Of a DNA stretch of 64,000 bases, positions 27,460 through 38,428 are shown in pieces. Where the stretch lies: positions 62,001 through 126,000 of the forward strand of contig CAWHCN010000004.1 of NCBI GenBank assembly GCA_963827935.1, in the 5' to 3' direction. The stretch's first letter is position 1. Each line of letters starts with the position of its first letter. A program made the translations under genes and the position numbers. The notes under the pieces are model-generated. The model worked only from the letters and a program-made list of their open reading frames with translations. It did no database searches and was not told the origin of the DNA. The DNA is from DATFNV01 sp963827935. GTDB taxonomy: Bacteria; Planctomycetota; Planctomycetia; Gemmatales; Gemmataceae.

Positions 27460-28782
27460 ATGCACCGAGGGAACTACTCGCGCCGCGGCTTTTTGCAGCG
27501 TTCGCTGGCCGCCATGGCGCTGACCGGCGTGCCACTCTGGTACGGCCGCGAAATCCTCGCCGCCGATGAGGCGAAGAAGGAGCGCAAGGTCGGCGCCAAC
27601 GACCGCATCGTCATGGGGGCCATCGGCATCGGCAGCCCGCAGAGCCGCGGCCGGGCCATCGCCCAGGATGCCCTGAACACCAACCGGAACCAGTACGTCG
27701 CGATCTGCGATGTGGACGCCCGCCATCGCAAGTCAGCCGTCGAGTGGATGAAGGGGAAGGGGCAAGACGTCAAGGCGTTCCACGACTTCCGCGAGCTGCT
27801 CGACAACAAGGACATCCAGGCCGTCACCATCGCCGTGCCCGACCACTGGCACGTGCTCATCGCCATCGAGGCGCTGCGCAAGGGGAAGGACGTCTACTGC
27901 GAGAAGCCGTTGACCCTGACCATCGCCGAGGGGCAGGCGCTGTTGAAGGTGGTGAAGGAGACCAAGCGGGTCTTCCAGGTCGGCAGCCAGCAGCGCTCGG
28001 ACGGCCGTTTCCGCCTGGCCTGCGAGCTGGTGCGCAACGGCCGCATCGGCACGGTCAAGACCGTCGAAACCCGCATCGGCGGCCTCGACAAGAACAAGGT
28101 CGGACCGTTCAAGAAGGCGCCGGTGCCCGAGGGGCTCGACTGGGACTTCTGGCAGGGGCAGACCACCGCGGTGCCGTTCATCCCCGAGCGCTGCCACTAC
28201 GAGTTCCGCTGGTGGTACGAGTACTCGGGCGGCAAGATGACCGACTGGGGCGCCCACCACAACGACATCGCCCAGTGGGGCCTGGGCGCCGACGAAACCG
28301 GCCCGGTGGCAGTCGAGGCCACTGGCTACGCGGACCCGCGGCCCGACTGCTACAACGTCCATTCCGATTTCACGGTCCACTACACCTATGCCCACGACGG
28401 CCCGCGCCTGGTCTGCACGGCGGGGGGCGAGAACGGCGTCAAGTTCGTCGGCGAGGACGACCGGTGGATCTTCGTCAGCCGTGGCCGCATCGACGCCAGC
28501 GACAAGAAGCTGCTCGAAGAGCCGCTCGGCAGCGGCGCCGCCCGGCTGTACGTCTCGCACAACCACATGGGCAACTTCCTCGACTGCGTCGTCAGTCGCC
28601 AGCCGACGATCTGCACCGCGGAGATCGGCTATCGTTCGGTCTCGGTCTGCCACATCGGTGTCATCGCTCTGCGAACCGGCAAAAAGCTGCGCTGGGACCC
28701 GGTCAAGGAAGTGTTCGACGACGAGGAGGCGAACAAGATGCTCAGCCGCCCGATGCGGTCGCCGTGGAAGATTGAGGTGTAG
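27460..28782 (+). CDS. Gfo/Idh/MocA-family oxidoreductase, Tat-exported
   Basis: A twin-arginine signal (SRRGFLQRSLAAMALTG) leads the 440-residue protein; GGGGA precedes the start. The Rossmann part reads GAIGIGSPQSRGR, then VTIAVPDHWHVLIAIEALRK and DVYCEKPLTLTIAEGQALLK, with the conserved Lys of EKP. The C-terminal domain has MTDWGAHHNDIAQWGLGADE. Family members oxidise or epimerise sugars with NAD(P). Planctomycetes encode many exported versions of unknown substrate. The next gene is a paralogue in tandem. Confidence 0.88.
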   Translation: MHRGNYSRRGFLQRSLAAMALTGVPLWYGREILAADEAKKERKVGANDRIVMGAIGIGSPQSRGRAIAQDALNTNRNQYVAICDVDARHRKSAVEWMKGKGQDVKAFHDFRELLDNKDIQAVTIAVPDHWHVLIAIEALRKGKDVYCEKPLTLTIAEGQALLKVVKETKRVFQVGSQQRSDGRFRLACELVRNGRIGTVKTVETRIGGLDKNKVGPFKKAPVPEGLDWDFWQGQTTAVPFIPERCHYEFRWWYEYSGGKMTDWGAHHNDIAQWGLGADETGPVAVEATGYADPRPDCYNVHSDFTVHYTYAHDGPRLVCTAGGENGVKFVGEDDRWIFVSRGRIDASDKKLLEEPLGSGAARLYVSHNHMGNFLDCVVSRQPTICTAEIGYRSVSVCHIGVIALRTGKKLRWDPVKEVFDDEEANKMLSRPMRSPWKIEV

Positions 28783-28790
28783 TCCTCCTC

Positions 28791-28831
28791 GCCGCTTGCG
28801 GCTTCGCAAACCATGCGAAGCCGCAAGCGGC
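28791..28831. repeat. Perfect 18-nt inverted repeat between the two Gfo/Idh/MocA genes
   Basis: GCCGCTTGCGGCTTCGCA at 28791-28808 pairs exactly with TGCGAAGCCGCAAGCGGC at 28814-28831; loop of five bases. It sits 10 bases after the upstream stop and 27 before the downstream start, so it could modulate expression of the second gene. Confidence 0.95.
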
Positions 28832-28857
28832 TTCCTCCCCACCCAAGGGTCCCCCTC

Positions 28858-30135
28858 ATGCCTCACCCCTCTCTCACCCGCCGCCAGTTCGTCCGCACCC
28901 TCGCCGCCGCCCCGCTCATCCTCAGCGCATCGGCCCGCGCCGCCGACAAGAAATCCGCCAACGACCGCCTCACCGTCGGCTTCATCGGCATTGGCGTCCG
29001 GGCTCGCGATCATCTGCGCTACTGCCTGAACCGCGGCGACGTGCAGGTGGTCGCCGTCTGCGATGTGGTCAAGGAACGCCGGGAGGACGCCAAGAAGCGC
29101 GTCGAGGAGCAGTACGCCAAAACCAGGAAGGGCGACACCAAGGGCTGCGCGGCCTTCACCGACTTCCGCGAGCTGCTAGCTGTGAAGGACCTCGACGCGG
29201 TCGTCATCGCCACGCCGGACCACTGGCACGCCATCCCGTGCGTCCTGGCCGCCCGGGCCGGCAAGCACATCTACTGCGAAAAACCGTTGACCCTGACCAT
29301 CACCGAGGGGCGGGCGGTCGTCAACGCGGCCAAGGAAGCCAAGATCGTCTTCCAGACCGGAAGCCAGCAGCGCAGCGAGTACAGCGGCATGTTCCGCCGG
29401 GCCGCGGAGTTGATCCGCAACGGCCGCATCGGCGAGGTCAAGACTGTTCACGTCGGCGTTGGTGATCCGGCCATCCCGTGCGACCTCAAGGAGGAGCCCG
29501 TGCCGGACGGGACCGACTGGAACTTCTGGAACGGCCCGTCCCCTGTCCGGGGCTATAGCTCGGTGCTGTGTCCGAAGGGGCTGCACGGCCATTTCCCGGC
29601 CTGGCGCAACTACCGCGAGTACGCCAACGGCGGACTGGCCGACATGGGTGCCCATCACTTCGACATCGCCCAGTGGGCGCTGGAGATGGACGGCAGCGGC
29701 CCGGTGAAGATCGAGCCGCCCGCGGGAAAGGCCACCCACGGACTGAAGTTCACCTACGCCAGCGGCGTCGAGATGTTCCACGGCGGGCCCAGCGGCTGCA
29801 CGTTCGTCGGCACCAACGGCCTGATCTACGTGGACCGCGGCATCCTCCAGAGCCAGCCGGAAAGCATCCTCAAGGAGCCACTGGGCAAGGACGCGAAGAC
29901 GGTCTATCACGCGACCGACCACTTCGGCAACTGGTTGGCCTGCATCCGCGACGGTAAGGAGCCGATTTGCCCCGCCGAGGTCGGTCATCGCTCCGCGTCG
30001 GTGTGCATGCTGGCGAACATCGGCTACTGGCTGCGCCGGCCGCTGAAGTGGGACCCGAAAGAGGAGCGATTTGCCGGCGACGACGAGGCGAACAAGCAGC
30101 TGGCGCGGCCGATGCGGGAGCCGTGGAAGCTCTAA
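28858..30135 (+). CDS. Gfo/Idh/MocA-family oxidoreductase, Tat-exported, paralogue 2
   Basis: Starts at ATG 28858 with a Tat signal (TRRQFVRTLAAAPLILSASA). Rossmann features: VGFIGIGVRARDHLRYCLNR, VVIATPDHWHAIPCVLAARA and HIYCEKPLTLTITEGRAVV. The C-terminal domain has GLADMGAHHFDIAQWALEMD. Similar in length and motif order to the preceding gene, so probably an old duplication. An earlier in-frame ATG lies inside the palindrome and is rejected. Substrate unknown; extracytoplasmic sugar metabolism is inferred. Confidence 0.88.
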   Translation: MPHPSLTRRQFVRTLAAAPLILSASARAADKKSANDRLTVGFIGIGVRARDHLRYCLNRGDVQVVAVCDVVKERREDAKKRVEEQYAKTRKGDTKGCAAFTDFRELLAVKDLDAVVIATPDHWHAIPCVLAARAGKHIYCEKPLTLTITEGRAVVNAAKEAKIVFQTGSQQRSEYSGMFRRAAELIRNGRIGEVKTVHVGVGDPAIPCDLKEEPVPDGTDWNFWNGPSPVRGYSSVLCPKGLHGHFPAWRNYREYANGGLADMGAHHFDIAQWALEMDGSGPVKIEPPAGKATHGLKFTYASGVEMFHGGPSGCTFVGTNGLIYVDRGILQSQPESILKEPLGKDAKTVYHATDHFGNWLACIRDGKEPICPAEVGHRSASVCMLANIGYWLRRPLKWDPKEERFAGDDEANKQLARPMREPWKL

Positions 30136-30146
30136 CCCGGATTTCC

Positions 30147-30298
30147 CACCACAAAGGACACAAAGAACACAAAGCAAGAGGAATTCAAGGAACATCAGCC
30201 GGGATAGAGTCCTCGGTGTGGCAAGCCACCCAGGTGGGCTCCGCCCGCCGCAAGGCCTTGATTCCTCCTTCTTTGTGCTCTTTGTGTCCTTTGTGGTG
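30147..30298. repeat. Long-spaced inverted repeat, CACAAAG type
   Basis: CACCACAAAGGACACAAAGA at 30147 onward (28 bases) pairs with the arm ending CCTTTGTGGTG at 30298 with one mismatch. The roughly 96-base spacer has no gene. Within each arm the text ACACAAAG(A/C) repeats. It lies in the convergent gap between the Gfo/Idh/MocA gene and vapC. Confidence 0.92.
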
Positions 30299-30387
30299 AA
30301 AAATGCAGACTAACGGGACGAGCAGAGCCCTGGGGTATCCCCTGGAGAGGCGGCCCACGCAAGAGAAGTGACCTCTCGGCCGTCGGC

Positions 30388-30809
30388 CTATCGATCCGGC
30401 GGGATTACCAACGGGATCTTCTGTCGCCGGTGTCGCCGGTAAATGCGGAAGTCGCCGTCCAGCGTGAAGAGCACGCACCCGGCCGCCAGTTCCGACATGC
30501 GCACCAGGCAGGCGTCGGCCAGCGACATGGGGACGTTGGCGTACCGCCGCATCAAGGCCGAAACGTCCGCGAAGTTCTCGTCGAGGTCGAAGGCCAGGCG
30601 AGCGACGCCCCGTTCGAGTATTTCCAGGGCCGCCTGCGCCCGCGGCTGGTTCGCGCCGCCAGAAAACAGGCTTCGGTCAGGACAGCTTCACATGTCAGCA
30701 GTGGCGGCTCCATCCGGTGAAACTGCGACCGCACCCAGGCATGGTGCTGGTCGCGCTGATCGATCAGGGCCAGCAACGGGCCCGTGTCCAGCAGGACGCC
30801 GCGGATCAC
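30388..30809 (-). CDS. vapC: VapC-type PIN-domain toxin (frame break near 30640)
   Basis: ATG 30809 begins MIRGVLLDTGPLLALIDQRD with the first Asp; LLTCEAVLTEACFLA gives the conserved Glu. After a one-base frame change the chain continues LAFDLDENFADVSALMRRYA and MSLADACLVRMSELAAGCVL, then FTLDGDFRIYRRHRRQ, supplying the last acidic residues. All PIN catalytic positions are therefore present. The span is one base short of a whole number of codons, pointing to a single missing base. It overlaps the antitoxin by four bases. Confidence 0.8.
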
Positions 30810-31048
30810 TCGCCGAATCCTTCCATGTACTTTGGGTTCGTCGAAAGGTCGCCGGGGCCTTCGACACAGCCCACCAGATCACCTGCGAACTCCAGCGCCG
30901 ACAGCGGCCGCCGCGCGGCCGGCTTGCCGTTCAAGAACTGGGCCAGGGCCGCCCGAACCACCTCCGATTTGCTCTGTCCCCGCGTGCGGGCCGCCCGTTC
31001 GAGTTGCCCCAGCAGTTCCGGGCTCACCTTGAGGGAAATAGTCTTCAC
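30806..31048 (-). CDS. Ribbon-helix-helix (CopG/VapB-like) antitoxin
   Basis: GTG 31048 is chosen because AAGGAGG lies seven bases upstream. The 80-residue product begins VKTISLKVSPELLGQLERAA, then RTRGQSKSEVVRAALAQFLN, the beta strand plus two helices of a ribbon-helix-helix DNA-binding domain. The rest is a flexible tail (STNPKYMEGFGE) for toxin binding. Four-base overlap with the VapC gene. A palindrome-derived longer N-terminus is rejected. Confidence 0.82.
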   Translation of the reverse strand: MKTISLKVSPELLGQLERAARTRGQSKSEVVRAALAQFLNGKPAARRPLSALEFAGDLVGCVEGPGDLSTNPKYMEGFGE

Positions 31049-31157
31049 GAGCCGCACCTCCTTGGTAATACCAGATCGTAGGTATTGTAATACGCCGGTG
31101 GTTGGCGGTCCAGGCGGTGGCCGCCGCGTTGACGGCCAGCCCGACGCGCCAGCAAGC

Positions 31158-31289
31158 GTAGGGTGCGTCAAGCGTACTCGCGCCGACGCACTGGGGGGCA
31201 GCAAGCGTAGGGTGCGTCAAGCGTACTCGCGCCGACGCACCGGGGGGCAGGAACGGTGCGTCGGCGCGAGTACGCTTGACGCACCCTAC
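31158..31289. repeat. Composite family A repeat: two direct arms and one inverted arm
   Basis: The 34- to 35-nt arm beginning GTAGGGTGCGTCAAGCGTAC occurs at 31158-31191 and again at 31207-31241, each followed by a GGGGGGCAG-like spacer; the reverse complement occupies 31255-31289. The last two arms form the same perfect palindrome as at 1475-1557. This is the only substantial content of the 350-base divergent gap between the antitoxin and the sigma factor genes. Confidence 0.96.
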
Positions 31290-31400
31290 AACTACAACTG
31301 ACCCAACCCGCGAAGGCAACTCTCTCTCTGCTCACATAGAACGGCAGAGGAATCCCGGTGCGACCCGGCCGGCGCACCGGCTGTCAGCGCAGGAGCGCCG

Positions 31401-32060
31401 TTGGCCCGCGTGAAGCCTCCCCACCCGGAGAGGCGGAAAGGAGGCCCCGGCTTGCGATCGATCTTCGATGCCGATTGGCTGGCCCGTGCCCTTCAGGGGG
31501 ACGCTGCTGCCGTGGGGATGATGGCCGACGCCCTCGTCGAGCCGTTATTCCGCTTCTGCCTCTACCGCGTCGGCCGCAACCGGCACCTGTGCGAGGAGGT
31601 TGTGCAGGAGACGGTGCTCCGTGCCCTGCGCGACCTGGATCATTACGACCCGGCGCGGGCCAACAACAACATCTTCCCCTGGATCACCGGCCTGGCCCGC
31701 AACGAGATCCACCGGGTGCTCAATCGCGAGCGGGCCACCGTCTCCCTGGAAGCGCTGTGGGCCAAGATGGACCGCGAACTGCTGTCGCTGTATGCCCGAC
31801 TGGATTCCGAGCCGTTCGCCGACGAGGTGCTGTTGCGCGAGGAGACGCGCGAGCTGGTCAACGCGACGATGTCGCAGCTGCCGTCACACTACCGCGAGGC
31901 GCTGGAAGCGAAATACGTCACCGGCAAGAGCGTACGCGACCTGGCCGCCCTCGGCTGCACGACCGAAAAAGCGGTGGAGTCGCAACTGACGCGGGCCCGC
32001 AAGGCGTTCCGCGCGACCTTTTTGGCCCTGACCCGAAACCTGGGGCCGGAGTTGCCGTGA
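31401..32060 (+). CDS. RNA polymerase sigma factor, ECF-like
   Basis: The 219-residue frame starts with TTG 31401. Region 2 is seen in DALVEPLFRFCLYRVGRNRH and LCEEVVQETVLRALRDLDHY, with NIFPWITGLARNEIHRVLNR; region 4 is QLPSHYREALEAKYVTGKSV followed by RDLAALGCTTEKAVESQLTR, the -35 recognition helix-turn-helix. The following gene encodes a membrane protein with a FecR domain, consistent with a sigma/anti-sigma partnership. Target promoters are unknown. Confidence 0.85.
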   Translation: MARVKPPHPERRKGGPGLRSIFDADWLARALQGDAAAVGMMADALVEPLFRFCLYRVGRNRHLCEEVVQETVLRALRDLDHYDPARANNNIFPWITGLARNEIHRVLNRERATVSLEALWAKMDRELLSLYARLDSEPFADEVLLREETRELVNATMSQLPSHYREALEAKYVTGKSVRDLAALGCTTEKAVESQLTRARKAFRATFLALTRNLGPELP

Positions 32061-32070
32061 AACCATTCAC

Positions 32071-32138
32071 CTGGCGAGCGGGGGGCGTTAGCCCCCCGGT
32101 GATGAATAACCGTGGCGCTAACGCCCCCCGCTCGCCAG
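32071..32138. repeat. Inverted repeat between sigma factor and its FecR partner
   Basis: CTGGCGAGCGGGGGGCGTTA at 32071 onward pairs with the arm ending CGCTCGCCAG at 32138. Loop includes a smaller GGCTAAC/GTTAGCC-like element. It sits between two genes expected to be co-expressed. Confidence 0.93.
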
Positions 32139-32160
32139 GACAAACCGGAGAACATCGCCA

Positions 32161-35100
32161 TGACCGATAACGACCTGCCGGCCGCCGAGACGCCGGATGT
32201 TGCCGAACTGAACCTGGAGCGCCTGCTGGAGAAGGCGTACAAGCCGGAGGCGCCCGATCCGGACTTCGTCCAGCGGGTGCGTGAGCGCCTGGCTCGCGCT
32301 GCCCAGGAGCGCGCGCGGCGGTGCTGCCGCTCCGCCGGCGCGCATGCTCTGGATGCTGGCTGCCGCCGCCGCGGTCGCCGCCCTGGCGTTCCTGCTCAAT
32401 TCCCTGACGACGCCGGTGCCCCAGGTCAAGAACGAAGTGGTGCAGGACGGCCCGCGCGACATTCCGGAGCCGCCCCTCAACGCCGGTCCCGAGGAGTTGG
32501 GTCCGCCGCGGATCGACGGCGTTGCCGCTCGGTCGGCGCTGGCCCACCTGACGCCACGCGAACGGCCGGCCAGTCCGGAAGGGGCGAAACTCGCGGTGGG
32601 TGAGTCGCTGCGCACCCAGGCCGGTGAGCGCCGCCGGGTGGTCCTGCCGGATGGGTCGGCCGTCTATCTGAACCAGAAGACGGCGGTCAAGCTCGAAGCC
32701 GAGCGACGGCTGACGCTGTCGGCGGGCGAGGTCTACGTGGAGGTCGCCCCGCGTCCCGCCGAGGAAGGCGAGGCCGCTCGCTTCGTGGTCCACACGCCGA
32801 AGCGCGAGGTCACCGCCCTGGGCACGCGGTTCGAGGTCTCCGCCTTCGAGCTGGGCACCGGCGTCACGGTGACGCAGGGTCGGGTGCAGGTCAGCGGGCT
32901 GGACGAGGTTCTGCGAGCGGGGCAGCAGCTGGCTCCGGGTGCCCTGCAGCCGACCGCCGCTCCGCGGGCCGCCGCCGCCCTGGCCTGGACGCGCGAGCTC
33001 ATGTGTGCCGAGGAAGCCCCGTTGGTCCCGCCCAGCAAGTACGCCGGCGGCGCCCTGGTGGTCAACGACTCGTCGGGGCAGCCGGAGACGCTTAGCCTGC
33101 GCAAATACCACGTGGATGTCCACATCGAGGACGGCTTCGCCCGCACCACGATCGACCAGACCTACTTCAACGCCAGCCAGCGCCGGCTGGAGGGGACGTT
33201 CCACTTCCCGCTGCCGCCGGACGCCTCGCTGTCGCGGCTGGCCATGTACGTCAACGGGCAGCTGATGGAAGGCGGTATGGCCGAGCGCGACTTCGCCCGC
33301 CAGACCTTCGAGAGCATCGTCCGCAAGATGCAGGATCCGGCCTTGCTGGAATGGGTGGACGGCTCGACCTTCAAGATGCGCGTCTTCCCGCTGGAGGCCC
33401 GGCAGGAGAAGCGGATCGTCCTGTCCTACACGCAGCGCCTGCCGGTGCAGTATGGCCGCACGCCGTACCGCTTCCCGGCGGGGCACAGCCTGGAAACGGT
33501 GCGCGACTGGTCGTTCCACGCCACCGTCAAGAACGGCAAGCCGATGACCTGGTCGAGCGACACCCATCCCGAGCTGCTGCGGGCCACCGCCGCGAACAAC
33601 GATCTCCTGTTCGACGCGGAGCAGCACAACGTGAAGGTCGAGGGGGACGTGGCGATCGACCTGTTCGACGGCAGCAAGAAGCCGCGCGGCGATGAGAGTG
33701 TCCGCTTCTCGTCGATGGACCACGACGGCGCTCGCTACCTCATGGTCCGCTATCGCCCGGAGCTGCCTGCGCGAAGCGATAAATCGCGCGGCCGGCGCGA
33801 CTGGGTGGTGCTGTTCGAGTCGTCCGCGGACCGCGACCCGCTGCTGGCGCGGACGCAGATCGAGATCGTCCGCTCGCTCCTGACCAACGCGGAGCACGAC
33901 GACAGGTTCGCCATCATCACGGCAGCCACTCGGGCCGCGACGTTTGCCGCCGAGGCGAAGCCGGCCACGGCCGACAACATCGCCGCCGCCGTGCGTTTCC
34001 TCGACCGCACCCACCTGGCCGGCGTGCTCGACCTGGGCAAGGCGCTGGAGGCGGCCGAGCCGTTCCTCAAGGCGGCCCAGAATCCGTACCTGGTCCACGT
34101 CGGCTCGGGGCACCCCGTCCTGGGCGAGACGCGGGCCGATGCGCTGGTCAAGCGTCTGCCGGAAGGCGTTCACTATGTCGGGGTCGGCGTCGGCAAGCGC
34201 TGGAACCGGGCGCTGATGAAGAGCGCCGCCGAGCGCAGCGCCGGCTACTTCACGCAGATCAACCCCGACGAGGCGATCAACTGGCGCGCCTTCGAGCTGT
34301 ACTCGGCGCTGACGACGCCCCGGCTGCTCGATGCCAAGGTCGTCGATAACGCCGAAAAAGCGCTGTTCCTCAGCCCGACGAGCGCGGTCACCCAGGGCGA
34401 CGAGCTGTGCGCCATCACCCGCCTGGAAGCCGGCGCGGCCTTGCCTCAGGCCGTGACGGTTACCGGCACGCTGGACGGCAAGACCTTCTCGCGCTCGTTG
34501 CCGGTGAAGGATGTGTCCGCCAACGCCGGCTACTTGCCGCGGACGTGGGCCCGGCTGGAGATCGATCGGCTGCTGGCCCAGAACGCGGCGGCCAACAAGG
34601 CGCGGATCGTGCAGTTGAGCATGGCCTCCTACGTGATGACGCCGTTCACGTCGCTCCTGGTGCTGGAAAACGAGCAGATGTACGCGCAGTTCGGCGTGGA
34701 CCGTGGCCGCAAGGACCACTGGGCGATGTATCCCTGCCCGCCGACGATCCCGGTGCTGCCTCCGGAACCGCTGGACGGCCAGCCCCTGGCGGTGACTACC
34801 GCACCCGCCGTCAAGCCGAGTGCCGAGCAGGTGCTGCAAACGATCCTGATCCACGTGCCGCCGCGGGCTTTCGCGGAGCCGGGGTCCGCACCGGTGGCCG
34901 CGATCACCGCCCACGACCTGTATGCCGGGGCCTTCGGCGTGCTGGGCGGCGATCAGAGTGTCGAGGTGATCCGGCTGCAACAGGCCAACGCGGTGGACGT
35001 GGCGGCGATGCTCGATGAAATGTACAACGGCCGACGACCGAGCGGGCGCGATGTTTCCCAGCCCCAGCAGGGGAACGAGCGCTTCCGCGTGGTGGCCGAC

Positions 35101-38100
35101 CCGAACAGCAACACCATCATCCTTCAGGCGGCACCCAACGACATTCTGACCGTCAAGAAGTTGCTGCGCGATCACATCGGCGTGATGGACAAGGACAGCC
35201 CAGTCCCCAGCATGAGCAAGCCGGCGGCACTGCCTCTGACCGGTCCGACTCAGGTGAGCGGGGTGCCCAGTTCGACCCCGTCCAGCGGCGGCGGTGGCGG
35301 GCCGGGCCTGCCGCCCGGGCAAGGAGCCGGTGGCTTCCAGCCTCCGAGGGGGCCGGGCATGGGCAACGGAGCGTTCAGCGGCGGCTATGGCCTGGGCGGC
35401 TTTGGCGGCGGACTCACCGGCCTTGGCGGGTTCGGTGGGGGCGGCTTCACCGGTGGTGGAGGCTTCGGCGGCGGCAGCGGATACAGCGGACCAGCTCCAA
35501 TGGGCCGGCCCGGCCCGCAGACATCCTCCGGCACGACGTCGGCCACCACCACCTACACCCCCTCGTTCCTCTCCTCACAAACGGGATGGATGGTCCCAGG
35601 GGGAGCGATGGGGAACAGCAATGTCTACTACAGCTATCTCAACCGCGCTTGGAACACCGGGCCGGCCGGCCCGGCGACAACCGGGCTCAAGGAACCCGCT
35701 CTCCAGTGGGACCGGCCGAAGGGTGATAGCAAGGATGCCGAGGCGATCCGTCTTTACCTGCTCGGAATGGATGTGAAGGCACGGGATCAGCTCACCAAGG
35801 AAGTCCAGCAAGAACTCAGTGCCGTCAAGGACAAGCGGGATCGCAAGGACCTGACGAAGGGTGATCTCAGGGATTTGGGAATCACAATCATAAACGGTTC
35901 GGCTGACGACTCAGAGAACATCCTGGCCCTGGTTCGCCAAATTGAGAAGGACAAGGCGCGGGCGCTGGTCGCCCCCTCGTCCGGCTTAGGCCCCGACGCC
36001 CTGCTCTATCGCCGTCCGACCGTCGCGCCCGACGGCCGGCTGTTCACCGACCTGGTCGCCTTCGCTCCCGGGCTGAATACCACGGAGGCCGACATTCTTG
36101 GCGTGCTGGAAGCCGAGTCGGCGGCTGACCCGGGTGACGCCCCCGGCACCATCGAGCCGGCCGCCCGCACCCTGATTGAAGGGGCCCGCGCCGCCGGCTG
36201 GCGCACCCTGTCCGTCCCCGCCTCGGCCGGCACCCCGGGCTGGTCGGTCGCCTTCGACGGCAGCGGCCGCTTTGCCTACGACCGCGTGCTCTCCTCCGGC
36301 CTGCGGGAACACGTCATTTTCGACGGCAAGGAGCTGCTCCATCTCTATCCGGAGCTGGGCCTCGGCGCCCGGCGCAGCGCGACGCGATTCCACCGGGCCG
36401 AACTGTCCGACCTGGTCCCCTGGGCCTTGCCGCCCGCCCGGGACTTGGCCCACGGCTACGACCTGAAGGTGGTGGGCGAGCGGATCGTCGCCCGGCTGCC
36501 GGCCGGCCTCAAGGCCGATCAGTTCGCCGTGGTGACGCAGCTGGTGTTCGCCGACGACGGCCGGCTGGCCGAACGCCGGCTGGTCGCTTTGCCCAGGAAG
36601 ACCGTGCTGCACCGCGAAACCTATTCGGCCGACGGCACCGTCAAGGTGCTTGACCGCGACAACAAGGAGTTGTCGGAGCGCAAACTGGCCCTGAAGGTCC
36701 AGGGCGCCCCTGATCTGGATCCGGATCTGAAGGACCTGGTCGTGCTGCCTCTGCCGCTGCGGACGCGAGAACACCTGATCCAGCAGCCCAGTGCGGCCGG
36801 CGGCAACGTGGCCCAGATGGACGACGCGGCTCGCCTGCGACTCATCGCTTGCGATGCGGCCGTGGGCAACGCGCCGGACCTGCAAATGGTGATTCAGTCG
36901 CGCGGCTGGAGCCTCGGCGACACCTATCCAGGCTTCACCGCCCTGCGGCTGTCGGCCGGCATGGATGTCGCCACCGTCCCGCCGCCGCCGGGCAACAATC
37001 GATCCCTGGTAGGTCGTTATGTCCTCCAGCTCAAGCAACCGGAGCCGCGATCCGATCCGAAGGAGTCGCCTACTGGTCTGCTGTCGCGGCTGGCGGCGGT
37101 CCAGTCGCTCCAGCGCCGCTGGCAGCAGGCCGGTGTGCTCGACCAGGCCGACTGCACGCGCATGGTCAAGGCCATCCACCAGGGCCAAGCGCCGGTCTTC
37201 GTCTGGGCCCTGGTCGAGGAGGTCCTGCGCACGCCGGACAAGAAGGTGACCGCCCCGGGTGGCCGGACCCAGGTCCAGCGCGACGTGCTGGAGGCGGCTT
37301 GCACGGCCCTGAAGGACGTGCCCGTCCTCTCCTACGCGGCCCGCTACGAGTTCGCCCGCCATCTGGCGGAGAATGGCGAACGGGCCGAGGGCCGCAAGCA
37401 GTTTGTCCGCCTGTACGAGGAGAGCGCGAAGGACGGCGTCCTGCCGCCGCTGGAGCGCGGCTTCCGCCAGGCATTGGCGAACCCCGGGCGTAAGCCCGGG
37501 GGTGCCGACGACCAGTTCGCCCCGCTCCTCCGCAACCACGCAACCCGTCTGGTCCATGAGGGCCGGCGCATCGCCGCGGTGGCCCTGGCCTGGCAGTGCT
37601 GGGAACTGGAGGCCCCGGCCCTGGCTAACGAACTGCTGACGACCGCCCTCGCGGGGCTGCCGAAAGATGGCCGCCGCGCCGCCCCGACGCTGGCCGCCGT
37701 GGAATACCTCTCGCAAACCCACCAGTACGACCGCGCCGATCGGCTGTTCCAGACTCTCCTGGACGACGAGATGCTGGCGCAGCATTCCGATCTCTGGCGG
37801 CTGGGCTATCAGCTGGCCCTACAGCGTAAGAACCCGGCCCGGGCCTTCACCTGCCTGGCCCAGGCCCTGGAGCTGGAGTATCGCGCCGCGCCGGCCTGGA
37901 TCGACGTGCAGGCGGTTCGCACCGATTACGGAGCGCTCTTGGGGCATTATGCCGAGGTGGTGCGAGCGACAGCGACGCTGGGCCAGAAGCCGCCGGCCGA
38001 CCTGGCCGCCAAGGTCGTCCGCGCCGCCGACCGCTGGCGGGCGCTCGACATCGACGGCACCCTGGCCTGCGGCCCGGCCTTCCAGAGCCTCCGAGCCCTG

Positions 38101-38412
38101 GGCGACACGGACCTGGCCTGGGACTATCTGCTGATGTCGTCGGGGACCGACCGCGACGGCTTCACCTGGGCCAACCTGGCACAATCGCTCCAGCAGTCCG
38201 AGGACTTCGACCTGGCCGAACGGGCCTACGCCCAGGCCTGCCTGGTCGATCCGGGCAATCCGAACCTGGCCCGGGCGCGGGCCGACAACCTGATGCAGGC
38301 CGGTCGTGGGGCCGAAGGGCGCGAGTTGCTGCGCCACATCCCAGACGGACCGGTTCCTCCGCCCGAGCCGGTGAAGCCACCGCAACCGCCGGAGTACAGG
38401 AAAGAGCCGTAA
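32161..38412 (+). CDS. Giant FecR-VIT-vWA-secretin-N-TPR membrane protein, putative anti-sigma partner (frame break near 32310)
   Basis: From ATG 32161 the cytoplasmic start reads LERLLEKAYKPEAPDPDFVQ; after one frame change near 32310 a transmembrane helix follows (ARMLWMLAAAAAVAALAFLL). Domains by position: FecR at about 32580-32950 (LAVGESLRTQAGERRRVVLP, ALGTRFEVSAF); VIT at about 33080-33460 (DGFARTTIDQTYFNASQRRL); vWA-like at 33800-34300 with a degenerate metal site (LFESSADRD for DxSxS); a secretin_N-like repeat at 34960-35190 (VIRLQQANAVDVAAMLDEMY); a Gly-rich linker to 35560; and TPR-like helices at 37500-38330. Total about 2080 residues. Adjacent to the sigma factor, so an anti-sigma role for the N-terminus is inferred. 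Single-base error is likely at the break. Confidence 0.8.
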
Positions 38413-38428
38413 CACGGTAGTCAAGCCC

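Noticed and set aside
31918..35322. 1134-codon open frame on the minus strand opposite the giant FecR protein
   Set aside because: Antisense to a gene with clear domains; composition is typical of a shadow frame in GC-rich DNA and has no recognisable motif.
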